64,000 nucleotides of DNA. It comes from Zygnema cylindricum. Lineage: Eukaryota > Streptophyta > Zygnematophyceae > Zygnematales > Zygnemataceae. Under the pieces are notes generated by a model. The model saw only the letters and a list, made by a program, of their open reading frames with translations. It had not been told where the DNA came from and searched no databases. Each line of letters begins with the position of its first letter. Positions within the stretch are counted from its first letter, which is position 1. The stretch covers positions 50,161 to 114,160 of the forward strand of contig JBBHKE010001928.1 in NCBI GenBank assembly GCA_037447655.1, read 5' to 3'. A program made the position numbers and the translations under genes. Positions 45,934-56,600 of the stretch are shown here, piece by piece.

Positions 45934-46478
45934 CTACACCGTGAATCGTTATTAGTGTCAAAGTCACTAATTTGGGTTCTTAAAATTTTGATTTTTTTCC
46001 TCAAATAGTATACACGATTTTTATTTTCCTTGACGTTAATTATGGTACTATACAAAATAGCGTAAAGAATGAAAGTATAATATGATATAAATAGTGTGGT
46101 GTACGGTCGATGTCAGACCGTACATAAATGTACATTTTCAAGTGAAAATTTACAAAAAATGAATAAAATCAGACGCGCACGCATAGGAACGTGCGCTAAA
46201 AAAAACGGGTTTAGTCTGACACGTAAATTAGTACAGCATGTACGGATATTTTAAATTCGCGACGACGTACGATTTCAAATATTTTGTACGGATACATATA
46301 TTAATGTATATAATCGTACGGCGAATATTCCATTTTTGTTGTTCTAAAATTAGCATAAAAGCCGAAATTAGAATACACCTTATATTTGAAAAAAATCAAA
46401 TTCTTAATTAGTATCAATTACGGTAAATTTTCTTCAACACTATTTAAACTTTGACACTAATAACGATTCGCAGTGTAG
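45934..46478. mobile_element. CTACACCG-group element, 545 bp, copy 1
   Basis: Starts CTACACCGTGAATCGTTATT and ends AATAACGATTCGCAGTGTAG, with about 30-bp terminal inverted repeats. Interior hairpin GTACGGTCGATGTCAGACCGTAC. A homologous copy of almost the same length is at 51409. No coding capacity. Confidence 0.85.
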
Positions 46479-46965
46479 CTACTTGTGACATTGTAGATGT
46501 TTAGGGTTTATGACATTTTGACATCACGCTCAAATTATGACAAGGTCGACGTCACAAATTCTAAAATTTCCGCCATGGTTTCCCAAATTTATTTTTTAGT
46601 ATTTTCTCACTCTACCTACCATCAAAATACGCCCAAACATAGTAGAAAAAACCGTTATTAGAGATCTTTCATTTGATACCATTATTGACGTTTTTTCATT
46701 GCAAGAATTGTGAGATAGACGCGGTAGTGGGAGAGAGAAAGAGAGAGACGCGCTTTCACGAACTTCGCTTTTGCGAAACGGCGTCCGTTGGTTGAGACTC
46801 CCTCCACGGCCCCTGTAAGGAAAAAAGCGCACGGAAAATATTCACGCACAGGCTGGAAACGTGCAGTGCATTTTTTTTTTGGTACTACGAGCACAAAAAT
46901 TGTCAAAAAACTTCTGGCACGTGCGACAACATCTGCCTATTCGCCCATCTCATGGTACTTTATTT
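46479..46965. other. Repeat-derived non-coding DNA
   Basis: Right flank of the 545-bp element (GTGACATTGTAGATGTTTAG) and a segment (46620-46860) homologous to 41930-42190, with GTAGTGGGAGAGAGAAAGAG. Confidence 0.5.
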
Positions 46966-46989
46966 AAAATCACCTCGCGAGGTGATTTT
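46966..46989. repeat. Perfect 24-bp palindrome
   Basis: AAAATCACCTCG and its exact inverse complement, flanked by AT-rich arms. Variants occur at 42243-42266 and 41397-41419 at comparable places in related repeats. Confidence 0.85.
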
Positions 46990-47169
46990 ATATAAAGTTT
47001 GAGGATGACCTGAAAGGACGCGAATGTGGGCCGAAATGCGCTAAACGACAAACTGCATTGCGCTAGACGACAAACTATAGTATATGTAAAGTTTCAAGAA
47101 AACGCATCTTGTACGGCGGTAATTTCAATTTTTTGGTACGGCTGCGAATCTTCTCATTTTTTTCTAAGT

Positions 47170-47600
47170 TATGGAGGAAAACAACAAAAAATAACTGTAA
47201 ATTTAGCACATGCGAAAGTACCCTAAGTTTCAGCCGTACAAAAAATAGAAAAAATGAATAGTACATTTTGCATCATCATCGAATTCAGGTTGTACTATAT
47301 TTTGTCGTCTTGTGTTCTTCGACCCACGGCCACGCCAAAAACGTCATCTTCAAACTAATCTTTAAAACAAAGGGAAGATGTGTTTTAAAACAGAGTATTT
47401 TCGAAAAACAAATAAGAGCACGTATTCGCACGTGTAATTTTTTTTACACAAATTTCAAACGAATTCAAGCGACAGCGAAAGGTATAGTATTCATTATTTT
47501 TTGTTCGTTTGGGTTCAGTAAAGTACACAATTTGTTTTGTTTTGTCGCATTTTGTTCCGTACGGATTTTTCCATTCCAGGGGTCTGAAAATTCCGATGCC
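47170..47600 (-). repeat. Long dispersed repeat, copy 2 (inverse of 40503-40930)
   Basis: Read on the minus strand it follows the same phrase order as the copy at 40503. Together the two form a widely spaced inverted pair about 6.2 kb apart. Confidence 0.65.
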
Positions 47601-49122
47601 ATTTGACGAAATCGTGAGAAATCTCTGAGAGCGCCCCAGCAACTCGCACGCGCCGGCTCTCTCACGCAGCCTCACATTCTCTCCTTTAAACTTCATCATT
47701 GATAAGATTGTGAGGGAGAAAGATAAGATTGTGAGGGAGGAAAAAAAGATTGTGAGGTATTGATGCTAAAGTGGAATTGGAGAGGGAGTTGCCTCATTTG
47801 CATTTTACCTCACTATGCAGCCTGCAAATGAGGTAGAACAAGGATTCAAAGCGTGTAAAATTTGCCAATACGGCAGCCGTACAGGTAAGGTCGCGGAAAC
47901 GACACTTCTTCAACCATGGACATCCTCCATGGCAGAGTGTTCGAAGGCTGAACGTCTACAAATGTCACGTAAGGTTATGCGACGTTCACAGCGATATTTC
48001 ACAATTTGGTGCGTCATCACAGATAAACAAACAGTATCTAACCCCAAACACTAAGGATTTGCTTCAAACCAAGTCTCTCGATTTTTGAATAAATTTGGAA
48101 TGTAAATGTTTCAAAAATTGAATAAATTCTGAAATTCATGTCCTTCAATGTGGCTTGAACTTTCAAATTAATTTTTTGATTATGGATTTTTTGGTTGTTT
48201 TTGCAGAAATTAGATGTAATTCCTTGAACAATTTTCTAGTTTCAATTTGTTTTTGTAGACTTGGATATTTTTCAACAAATAAGAGCTGGGAGTGGGAGGA
48301 TAGGAGTGAAGAGGAAAGGAGAAAGGAAAATTAAACACAATTTCTCAAGTGTTACAAACTAATCCAAATTATTGAAGGTCTCCAAAATTTGGTCCTATTT
48401 TCCCAATATTGTAGATTTTTTTGTGCTATTTGGTACCAAATTTTCGTTCAATAAAAGAAAAAATGGGAAAGAGGAGAGAAGAAAGAAAGGGAAGCGGGTA
48501 AAAGAAGAAAGAAAGGGAAGCGGGTAAAAGAAGAAAGAAAGGGAAGCGGGTAAAAGGTGAAAAGGAAAATTGGGTATAAGAAATATTTTAACGCAAACTT
48601 GAACATAAAATATTTGATTTGGTTTCAAAATCTGCAAATAGGGCAAATAAAAAACAAAAAAGTTTTACATAACAGGTAAGAAGAAAATATAAGGGACAAG
48701 AAGATTAACATTCATAAAGACAAAAAAAAACAATCAATTATAAAAAACCTTTTGAAAGGTAAAAAAATCAATTACAAAAGCTTTTATAATCTAATCCTTC
48801 ATAATCTATGCTGTTGTAGATTAACATCTTTTCGTGATGCAAAAAAGGTACAAAAATGTATCCTTTAAAAAAAAAATAAGCCATCCTCCAAACAAAATAA
48901 TCTAATAATTAGATCTAATAATCCTTATTTTTTTCCTTTTCTCTCGTTTAAGAGCTCTATAACAACTAATTAAAGCAAAGTAAGTAAAGAGCACTTTGGT
49001 TTAGCACTCACACCCCTTTGCTAAAAAAAAATAAACTTCTTTTTTTAGTCAATGTCAACCAATCCACCTTCTTAAGTATGTAACAGTCTTCTGTAGTTTT
49101 TGGTGATAGTTAACAAGTTTAT
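47601..49122. other. No gene seen; short tandem repeats
   Basis: GATAAGATTGTGAGGGAG repeats at 47700-47760; a ~26-bp unit with GAAGAAAGAAAGGGAAGCGG repeated three times at 48475-48557. The right end is the 3' flank of the minus-strand gene at 49123. Confidence 0.6.
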
Positions 49123-50604
49123 TTATTTGCTTTTAAAATTTTCCAGCTTTTGCAAACTGTACGAAATAGAGGCAATGGTGAGACATCCGAGAGTTGTCTC
49201 TTCCTTCCAATCCTCCGCAAGTAGTTGTAATTTTGTCTGAAAAAAAGTACAAAAAAAAAGATTGAATGTGAAAATTGAGATAAATCTATACATTTCACTA
49301 AAATCATCCCTGGAAAATCAAAAGCCACTTTTATGGATCATTTATTTGAAAAAAGATTTAACTTATTTAAATTTCGGTTAACAATGACTTTTAAAATTTA
49401 AGCTAGCAACCCTAACTTGTTTTGATTCGGATCTATTAATTAAATAGATTCTTTCAGCTCATGGTGTTTTTATTCAACTTTAGCTATATTTTAACAAATT
49501 CCCCTTTAAAAAAATCCCAATAAACAAAGATCTATTTGACAAATTGTATGAACCAGACTAATTTGAAAAAAAATAGCTACTCACCTCCATATTGTTCCAA
49601 TTCTTCAACAATTCTTGGTCACTTTGAAGCTTATTATCTTTAATTGCCTTCCATTTCAATTGTTGTGAATTCATTTTTATTTGTGTGAATTTTCCCACTT
49701 TTGAAGAAACTTTGGATTTTATTTCCTTGAAGTGAGTCCTCTCCTCCTTGATCTCCTCCTCTCTTCTCTTTTTGGGTCTCAAAACTTCCTCTTTATTATT
49801 TCTTTTGCGAAAATTCATAGACAACATCGAACAATCTCCGCCGTTGGATCTCAATCCACTACCAACTTCAGATCCTAAAAACGTTTTTAAATACTCGGTC
49901 GAATCAGGTTCTCCGATTTTTTTCCTATTTTCAAATTTCTTATCCACAATCTCTTCCTTTTTTTTGGTTTCGTAGTGGGAATTATTTTCAAATTGCACAT
50001 CCTCTAAAACGGAAGGAATCGAAACTGAAAAATCCACACTATTTCCAGTGGATCCGGAAAAAGGATTTCCTACCCCTCCTGTGGACTCACTTGAAGAATC
50101 GTACAATAGGTTGCTGCTAGAAAATGATTTGTACGGATATGAACTGTACGGATCGGAGCACATGAGATTGTACAACTGATTTTTTTTGTCTTCTTCCAAC
50201 GGGGGCAAATTTTCCTGGAAAGGAAAAATTTGGGCAGAAAAATCACTAGAAGAATTTTCTAGTACACTAAAATTAGAGACATTATTTGATGTTAAAAATG
50301 GGTCAAATGGGTATAGTTCGGATTGACCGGCGTTGACCAGAGAGACTAAATGGCTGTCGTTTTGTGAAAAGGAAGCTGCTTGGAAGCTTTCAGTTGAAGT
50401 TGCTGACGTGGCAATGGTAGTGGTGGAAGAAATAGGGTTGGAGTCTTGTATGACGTCAGCATCCATCTTAATGATAGGACAAGAGTAGACGTCAGCATCA
50501 AATTCTATAATAGGATAAAGGTATTGGGTGACGTCATCATTGTCTGTATCAAGAAAGTGATCTTTAATGAAGGAGAGAGGGAGGAATGATTCCATGAATG
50601 CCAA
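49123..50604 (-). CDS. Unidentified plant protein, paralogue B (377 aa)
   Basis: Exons 50604-49585 and 49236-49123, intron 348 bp, GT-AG, phase 0 after a Glu codon, exactly as in paralogue A. The ATG gives MAFMESFLPLSFIKDHF; a second ATG three codons on is equally possible. The N-terminal half is acidic, with a short internal repeat (YPIIEFDADVYS / CPIIKMDADVIQD), then Ser/Asn-rich (LPPLEEDKKNQLYN, SDPYSSYPYKSF), then basic (RPKKRREEEIKEERTHFKEI). The last exon reads TKLQLLAEDWKEETTLGCL then TIASISYSLQKLENF and ends at TAA. The last exon is the most conserved part of the pair (about 20 of 29 aligned residues). I do not recognise the family. A basic segment beside an acidic disordered region could fit a transcriptional regulator, but no known DNA-binding domain is visible. 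Confidence 0.8.
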
Positions 50605-50609
50605 GCGGC

Positions 50610-50880
50610 AGAGGGAGAGAGAGAGAGACAGGAAGAGAGGGAAATAAAGAGAGAGAGAGGGAGAGAGAGAGGGAGGGAGAGAGAGAGAAAATATAAATAT
50701 CTGGAAGGTTAGGGGCTGGAAAGGGAATGAAAGAGGAAGAAGGAGAGGGAAATGAGATTAATTCAAAGAGAGGAAAAGGGAGATGGGGGAAGAGAGGGAG
50801 AGAGGGGGAAAAGAGAGAGAGGGAGAGAGAGATAGAGAGAGAGAGAGAAGGCGATGGGACTGATTTGAGACGAGGAAGAG
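50610..50880 (-). promoter_or_regulatory. CT-rich leader/promoter of paralogue B
   Basis: Runs of GAGAGA on the + strand (CT on the coding strand) start 6 bp upstream of the ATG and extend for about 270 bp. Such tracts are common in plant 5' leaders and core promoters (GAGA/CT elements). Confidence 0.55.
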
Positions 50881-51408
50881 AGTTCCCTTTAAGCAGTTAG
50901 AAAAAAAAAGTCGAAAATTTTAACCTTTGCATGACACGCGTCAGGTGGACGAATGTGCTGATTCGCGCTAGACGACAAAATACGCTAGAAGTCGAACTTT
51001 TTCTCCGGTTTGCCAGTAGTGACGTCAGCCAAGAGGCATATATTTTTTTGGTAAAGGGAGCTTTCGCGCCGTCTCAAATTTTCCGTACAATCGGAGACAT
51101 TTCAATGAAACTTCGGGGATCGAATCTGAGATACGGTAAAGATTCGCCTGGAGATCGTCATATCGAGGTCAAGTGAATTTCAAGAAGATCCTACGGCTAG
51201 TGTTTGTCTACATCTGTATTCATAAAGTACAGTACGAAATCGTACAGTATAGTACGATCTAATTGTACGGCTACCATGTTCCGGTAAGGCTGTGATTGTG
51301 ACGTTCTAAACATTTATGAACGTTCTGACTACTTTTTGAGTTTTTAGGGAAATGCAGTACACGTGGACCAATTGTAATGAAGAGAAAAACGTTAGTTAAT
51401 TTGTGACG
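50881..51408. other. No gene seen
   Basis: Contains GCGCTAGACGACAAAATACG and CAGTACGAAATCGTACAGTAT, wording typical of the repeats at 40-47 kb. No coding region is supported. Confidence 0.45.
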
Positions 51409-51952
51409 CTACACCGCGCATCGTTATTAGTGTCAACGACACTAGTTTGGGTTCTTAAAATTTTATTTTTTTTCCTCAAATAGGATACATGATTTTAATT
51501 TTTCCTTGACGTTAATTAAGGTACCGTACAAAATAGCGTAAAGGACGAATTACAATAATATCTAAATAGTGAGGTGTACGGTCGATGTCAGATCGTACAT
51601 AACTGTAACTTTTCAAGTGAAAATTTTACAAAAAATGAGTTAAATCAGACGCACACGCATAGGATCGTGCGCTAAAAATACGGGATTGTTATGACACGTA
51701 AGGTAGTCTTACATGTACGGATATTTAAATTTCACGACGGCGTACGATTTTCAATATTTTGTACGGCTACATATATTAATGTATATAATCGTACAGCGAA
51801 TATTCCATTTTTGCCGTTCCCAAATTAGCATAAACGCCGAAATTAGAATACACCTTTTTAAAAAAAAAAAAAAATTCTTAATTAGCGTCAATGACGGTAT
51901 ATTTACTTCCACACTATTTAAACTTTGACACTAATAACGATGCGCGGTGTAG
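51409..51952. mobile_element. CTACACCG-group element, 544 bp, copy 2
   Basis: Starts CTACACCGCGCATCGTTATT and ends AATAACGATGCGCGGTGTAG. Highly similar to 45934-46478 throughout. The variable terminal base (CGCGCATCG) has changed compensatorily in both ends. Confidence 0.85.
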
Positions 51953-52241
51953 TATTATCTGTAAGATTTCTGTGACACTCTAATTTGTCTTTTCTTTCTA
52001 TGGAAATGGAGCGTACGTGGACCTGTTATAAGGAAGAAAAAAGTCAAAAACTAAGTTTGTTTGTTGTCGCGCTAAAGGATTCTGTAAAGATTTTGCGGAT
52101 TTGCTCTAACTGTCAAAATAAAAGACTTTTTGTCGTTTCTATCGTGCTAATACGAAAAAGTTGCAGACTTCAAAAGGCTTTACCAAAGCTAAACGTAGAT
52201 GATTTTTGTCATATGAAAAAGCGACATAAAGGTTGTGGCTA
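51953..52241. other. No gene recognised
   Basis: A 92-codon frame (51985-52263) runs into the next element; no motif recognised. Confidence 0.4.
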
Positions 52242-52446
52242 CTACACCGTGAATCGTTATTAGCGCTATGAACTCTATATCGGCACCCCAAAATTTTGAC
52301 ATTAATACCTTAAATAGAATAAACTACACTATTTAAGGTCGTGGACCATAATCTGCCACGTATCCTGACACTAAATTAGAATGAATGACGCTAATTTTTT
52401 ATTTACACTAATAATTTCTCAACGCTAATAACGATTCGCGGTGTAG
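52242..52446. mobile_element. CTACACCG-group MITE, 205 bp
   Basis: Starts CTACACCGTGAATCGTTATT and ends AATAACGATTCGCGGTGTAG. The interior differs from the 220-bp and 545-bp forms (ACTCTATATCGGCACCCC; TAAATAGAATAAACTACACT). Confidence 0.85.
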
Positions 52447-53555
52447 TGTTGGGTATCGGGTAATTTCATATCGCGATAATTTCGATATTCGATATATTGA
52501 ATATCGATCGAGCAAAGTCTTCGATATATCGTACCGAGACCAACATAAACAATCGCGATATATATCGCGATATATTGTATTTTATAAATTTAATATTTTA
52601 TATTATTATGTCGTTTTAGCGATAAAGACAAATTTTTTGATACGCGACGTACGACGTGATTCTCGTTTCGTGACTTAAAGGTAACACCGCAAAATGTAGC
52701 CGACAAAAAAGTACTAATACTGTAATTCATATAGTTAGTAATTCATATAGTTACTTATTTAGTACGTACTACGTACAGAACTTCACATACGAAAATTTGA
52801 AATTTCACACTAATTTAGTCAAAGTATGATATGAAAAAAAAAATTGCAGACTGTTCAGGAAGGCAGGAATACCTACCAATCTGCAATCTGCAGGCAAATT
52901 GGTATAACTTTTTATTCTTGTTTTTAGGGTTTATTTTTTGAAGTGTTTGAAATGTGATTTTTTAATTTTATTTTTATGAATTATTTTATGAAGTGTACGA
53001 AATGTGAATTTTATTATTATTTTTATTAATTATTTTATGAAGTGTACAAATTGTGAATTCTTATTATTATTTTTATCGATTGGAGTAGCACTAGCTAGTA
53101 CTACCTGCTGCAGTAGCACTGCCAGCAGATAATACTACTGGCAGCAGTTGCAGCTAGTCCCAGTTGCAGTAGCACTAGCACTGGCAACAGCAGTAGGTAG
53201 TACTAGCAGCTGCAGTAGCACTAGTTTTGGCAGCAGCTGCACGTAGTACTAGCAGCTGCAATAGTACTAGTACTGGCATAAGCTAGTACTAGCAGCTGCA
53301 GCTAGTACTAGGTGCAGGCATAAGCAGTAGCTAGTACTACCAGCTGCAGTAGCACTAGTACTGGCAGCAGCAGTAGCAATTACCAAGATTTTTTTTTTTT
53401 TAAGAAGCCTCGATATATCGGCGATACGATATATCGGCGATATTTTGATTTTCGATATATCGAAGCGATATATCGATTATCAGGTACCTGAAATTCGATA
53501 CCTGAAATTCGATATATATCGAATATCGGCAAATGGTCCTCGATACTCAACACTA
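52444..53555. mobile_element. hAT-like inverted-repeat element, ~1.11 kb
   Basis: Starts TAGTGTTGGGTATCG and ends CGATACTCAACACTA, terminal inverted repeats resembling the CAGTGTTG ends of hAT elements. Subterminal regions are full of CGATATATCG palindromes. No transposase frame. It touches the end of the 205-bp MITE. An 8-bp target duplication could not be confirmed. Confidence 0.7.
53091..53378. repeat. AGY-alphabet cryptic repeat (CAGCTGCAG / TAGTACTAG)
   Basis: About 290 bp built almost only from AGC, AGT and their complements GCT, ACT: AGTAGCACTAGCTAGTACTA, GGCAGCAGCTGCA. It is rich in CAGCTG, GCAGCTGC and CTAGTACTAG palindromes. It sits in the middle of the 1.11-kb hAT-like element. 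Confidence 0.8.
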
Positions 53556-53673
53556 CTGGCTACAGTGTGTCGTGACACGTGTCACCTCAGGAGGACAGCT
53601 TAAGCTTGGGGCTATAAGCTCATTTTGAAAAACGCGACGATCCGCAGAAATTACAGGACAGTGCACCTTGAAT

Positions 53674-54037
53674 CATAGTTCAAAAGTAGGCGTTTTTATC
53701 GTAGGCCTTTTGTAGGCGCCTTTATCGTAAGCTGTGTTATGGGCTTTTTATGTGATCTTCTTATATCGCTACTTTGATCATCGACCATCCGATCGTCCAA
53801 ATCTGACGGTTTAAATAAAAAATACCTCAAAACTCACAGAAAAATAATTTTTTGTCCGAATGTTTTTCAAAATTTAGACATGACGTTTAATTCTCTATCG
53901 ATCGATGTGCAACTCAACCCTATTACTATTTTTTTTCATTTTGCGACCAATACAATTTGGGTCTTAAGGTCATATTGTATGTTTTGCGTACAATAGGAAT
54001 ATTGTATGGGCGTACTTTCACCTACTTTTGAACAATG
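53674..54037. mobile_element. CATAGTTCAAAAGTAGG-family element, 364 bp
   Basis: Starts CATAGTTCAAAAGTAGGCG and ends CACCTACTTTTGAACAATG. Interior CATCGACCATCCGATCGTCC, CTATCGATCGATGTGCAACT and ATACAATTTGGGTCTTAAGG match the 43858 copy in inverse orientation. Confidence 0.85.
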
Positions 54038-54038
54038 T

Positions 54039-54256
54039 CGTGAATCGCTATTAGTGTTAATGTTATTTTTGTCTCTTAAAACATCTTTTCTCCATACACA
54101 CTTGTCGGATTGTGGATCTGACGATGGCGATTGAAATGCAAGATCCCCAACTTTCGATTGGTGGTCTCAAATTGAAAATTAGACAAATGTGTATGGAGAA
54201 AAGATGTTTTACGTCGCGTAAAAATTATTAACACTAATAGTGATACACGGCTGTAG
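54039..54256. mobile_element. CTACACCG-family MITE
   Basis: CGTGAATCGCTATTAGTGTT ... TTAACACTAATAGTGATACA and CGGCTGTAG. The outermost CTACAC of the left end is replaced by the end of the 364-bp element, so that element inserted exactly at, or removed, the MITE tip. Confidence 0.75.
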
Positions 54257-54258
54257 TG

Positions 54259-55367
54259 CAGTGTTGTGTATTGGTATCGAGAATCGATACCGACCCAATT
54301 CTGACCTACCGAACATGGATCAGAGGTCGTAAAAGTCAAAATTTTAGATAATTGAAAATTATATTTTTAGATAAACTTGATTTCTCGTGGCTACCCGTAC
54401 GCGCCCTTACCAGAAAAATTACATACTGATGTCACGTACTTCCACGACACCAAAAGTACAAAGTACAATAATATAAGATATTATGGACAGTACAAACCTT
54501 CAAATTTTTTCGTTTTTTGACACCAAAAGTACAAAGTACAATAATGTAAGATATTATGGACTTTCAATTTTTTTTCGTTTTTTGCTTACCCGCCTGTAAC
54601 CGATTTTTTTTTTCGTGAATCACCCGCCCGTATCCTCCTGACCCCCCAGAATTGGCAACCGAATTCGTTCCAGATTCGACGCTGGCGGTCGGTTACGGTT
54701 TCGGCTAACCGTTTGAGACCTCTGGCAGGCATTTGCCAAAAACCGACATGTATTTTTTTTGACCTACCGATAACTGCTATATTGGTCTAATATATCGGTA
54801 ACAGAATCATAGCAATTTAGAACCCATACATCACAATATTTTACCGATAAATATTTGGCCCAATAATTATCGGCGATAATTGTACGGTTTAGACCATACA
54901 CTTGTACTGTTTTGTACGAAAGTACGGAATTGATTGTCATACGTGGCATGGCACATCATATAATATATGAAATATAACATAGTATAGTATAAAGTACTAT
55001 GACATAGTAGCATACTATATTTTCTACACTTAAAGAGCGATGAAAATTTTGTTGGTTCCGGAGCGATATACCATGACCCTTCATCGTTCGATAACCGATT
55101 AGACCGTGTATCGCTATTAGTGTTAATATTTTTTTCGCCACTTAAAACATGTTTATCCTTACGCATGTGTCGGATTGTGGATCTTACGGTTGCGACTGAA
55201 AGGTAAGATTCCAAGCTTCCGATTGGCGGTCTCAAATTAGAAATCGGACAATTGTCTAATGAGAAAAGTAGTTTTAAGCGGCAAAAAAACATTAACACTA
55301 ATAGCGATCCACGGTGAACTGTCGGTGTCGGTTTTATCGCAACGTTTTGACTCGATATACAACACTA
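54259..55367. mobile_element. hAT-like inverted-repeat element, ~1.11 kb, with nested MITE
   Basis: Starts CAGTGTTGTGTATTGGTATC and ends CTCGATATACAACACTA. Almost the same length as 52444-53555 but with a different interior, including a GGTCGGTTA-type repeat (54590-54722) and a nested MITE (55101-55319). No transposase. Confidence 0.6.
55101..55319. mobile_element. CTACACCG-family MITE, nested
   Basis: Starts AGACCGTGTATCGCTATTAG and ends CACTAATAGCGATCCACGGT. Inner arms as in the 11621 copy. Confidence 0.75.
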
Positions 55368-56249
55368 CTAAAGGCTTTTAAAAACCCACTTCTGGTTGGT
55401 ACTGGCGAAAACATAATAGTTTTATGTGAGGATATAAGCAGTGTTAAATCAATATCCATGTTTAAACGATAATATGCAATTTAAACGTTTTTATGAATAT
55501 AAACGATTTAACCTAAACAATGGGTTCAAGAATATTTATAAATTAAAAATTCAAAGATTTCTTAATTATGTTTGAACAATTGCAGAAGTAAAATCTAATA
55601 AATCTGAACTTTGAATTCGAAATTTTCATAATGTTAACTTTTTATTTGAGAACTTAAACCTAATACTACAAGGTGAAAGGATTTCCAAAAAATGAAGAAA
55701 AAGGCATCAATTTTGTTAAGATTTTTGCGTCCATTTTCAGCTAAGGACCATAAAGTCAAACATAGTCAAAGTGACGCGTGAATGAATCAACCGGAGTCTT
55801 GTAAGTTATATGTACGGTTGATAGACGTGAAGGTACATATACGTAGACGTCAGGTTTTCGTGAAAACGTGGTCATTGACTTGTAGTGTACAGGAAGTCAA
55901 GTAGCCGCAAATTTTGAGTATACGTGACGAAAAAGCATGCGGACATTTTGTATTTGGCGGTCTTTGATTGGTCTACGTGTGTCACAAGTTAGATTCTATT
56001 TATTTACGTGACATGCAAATTGCATAGGTCTTCAAGACACCTACACATATATAAATGTACCAAAGCTATGAATCAATAATCAATCTAATGAATGATTCTC
56101 TCCAATTTTTTTCCCTACTGCTGATTTTGGACTAAGTGCTTTTATTTTGTAGTGTCATAATTTATCTTCCTTCTTTGTTTAGTAATTAAGCCTTGCTTTC
56201 TCATATAGAGATTTGTTTTCCTTAAGCTCTATCTTGTAATTGATTGATC
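55368..56249. other. No gene seen; part may be a copia LTR
   Basis: AT-rich. The last 280 bp or so may be the LTR of the gag relic that follows, because a primer-binding-site-like sequence lies at 56270. LTR limits were not determined. Confidence 0.4.
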
Positions 56250-56600
56250 ATATGGCCACTTTTTCTGAATCTCAACATGGTATCGGAGCTTTAGGTAAAA
56301 TTACAGACATCTAGAAATTTAATGGTAGTAATTATATCCTATGGAAAGCTAAGATGACCTGAATTCTAAAATTTAAGAATTACTGGGGTATTGTAGCAGG
56401 CACTGAATTGAAACATACCGAAGCTCTAACGGCAACAAGATATGATAGAAGGGAAGAAGAGGCAGCGACATTAATTTTTCTAGCAGTGGAAGACAGTCAA
56501 CTTTTTGTTGAAATTGGAAATCTTTACTCAGTAGATAGAGCTATGAGGAGGAATTAAAGACTTAAAATATTTTGGGAAATGAAAACCTCTAATACTTACC
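56250..56600 (+). pseudogene. Copia gag relic with primer-binding site
   Basis: ATGGCCACTTTTTCTGAATC opens a frame; TGGTATCGGAGC at 56269-56280 is one base from the consensus initiator-Met site TGGTATCAGAGC. KFNGSNYILWKAKMT and YWGIVAGTE are typical copia gag wording, broken by several stops. Unrelated sequence follows after about 56600. Confidence 0.65.
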
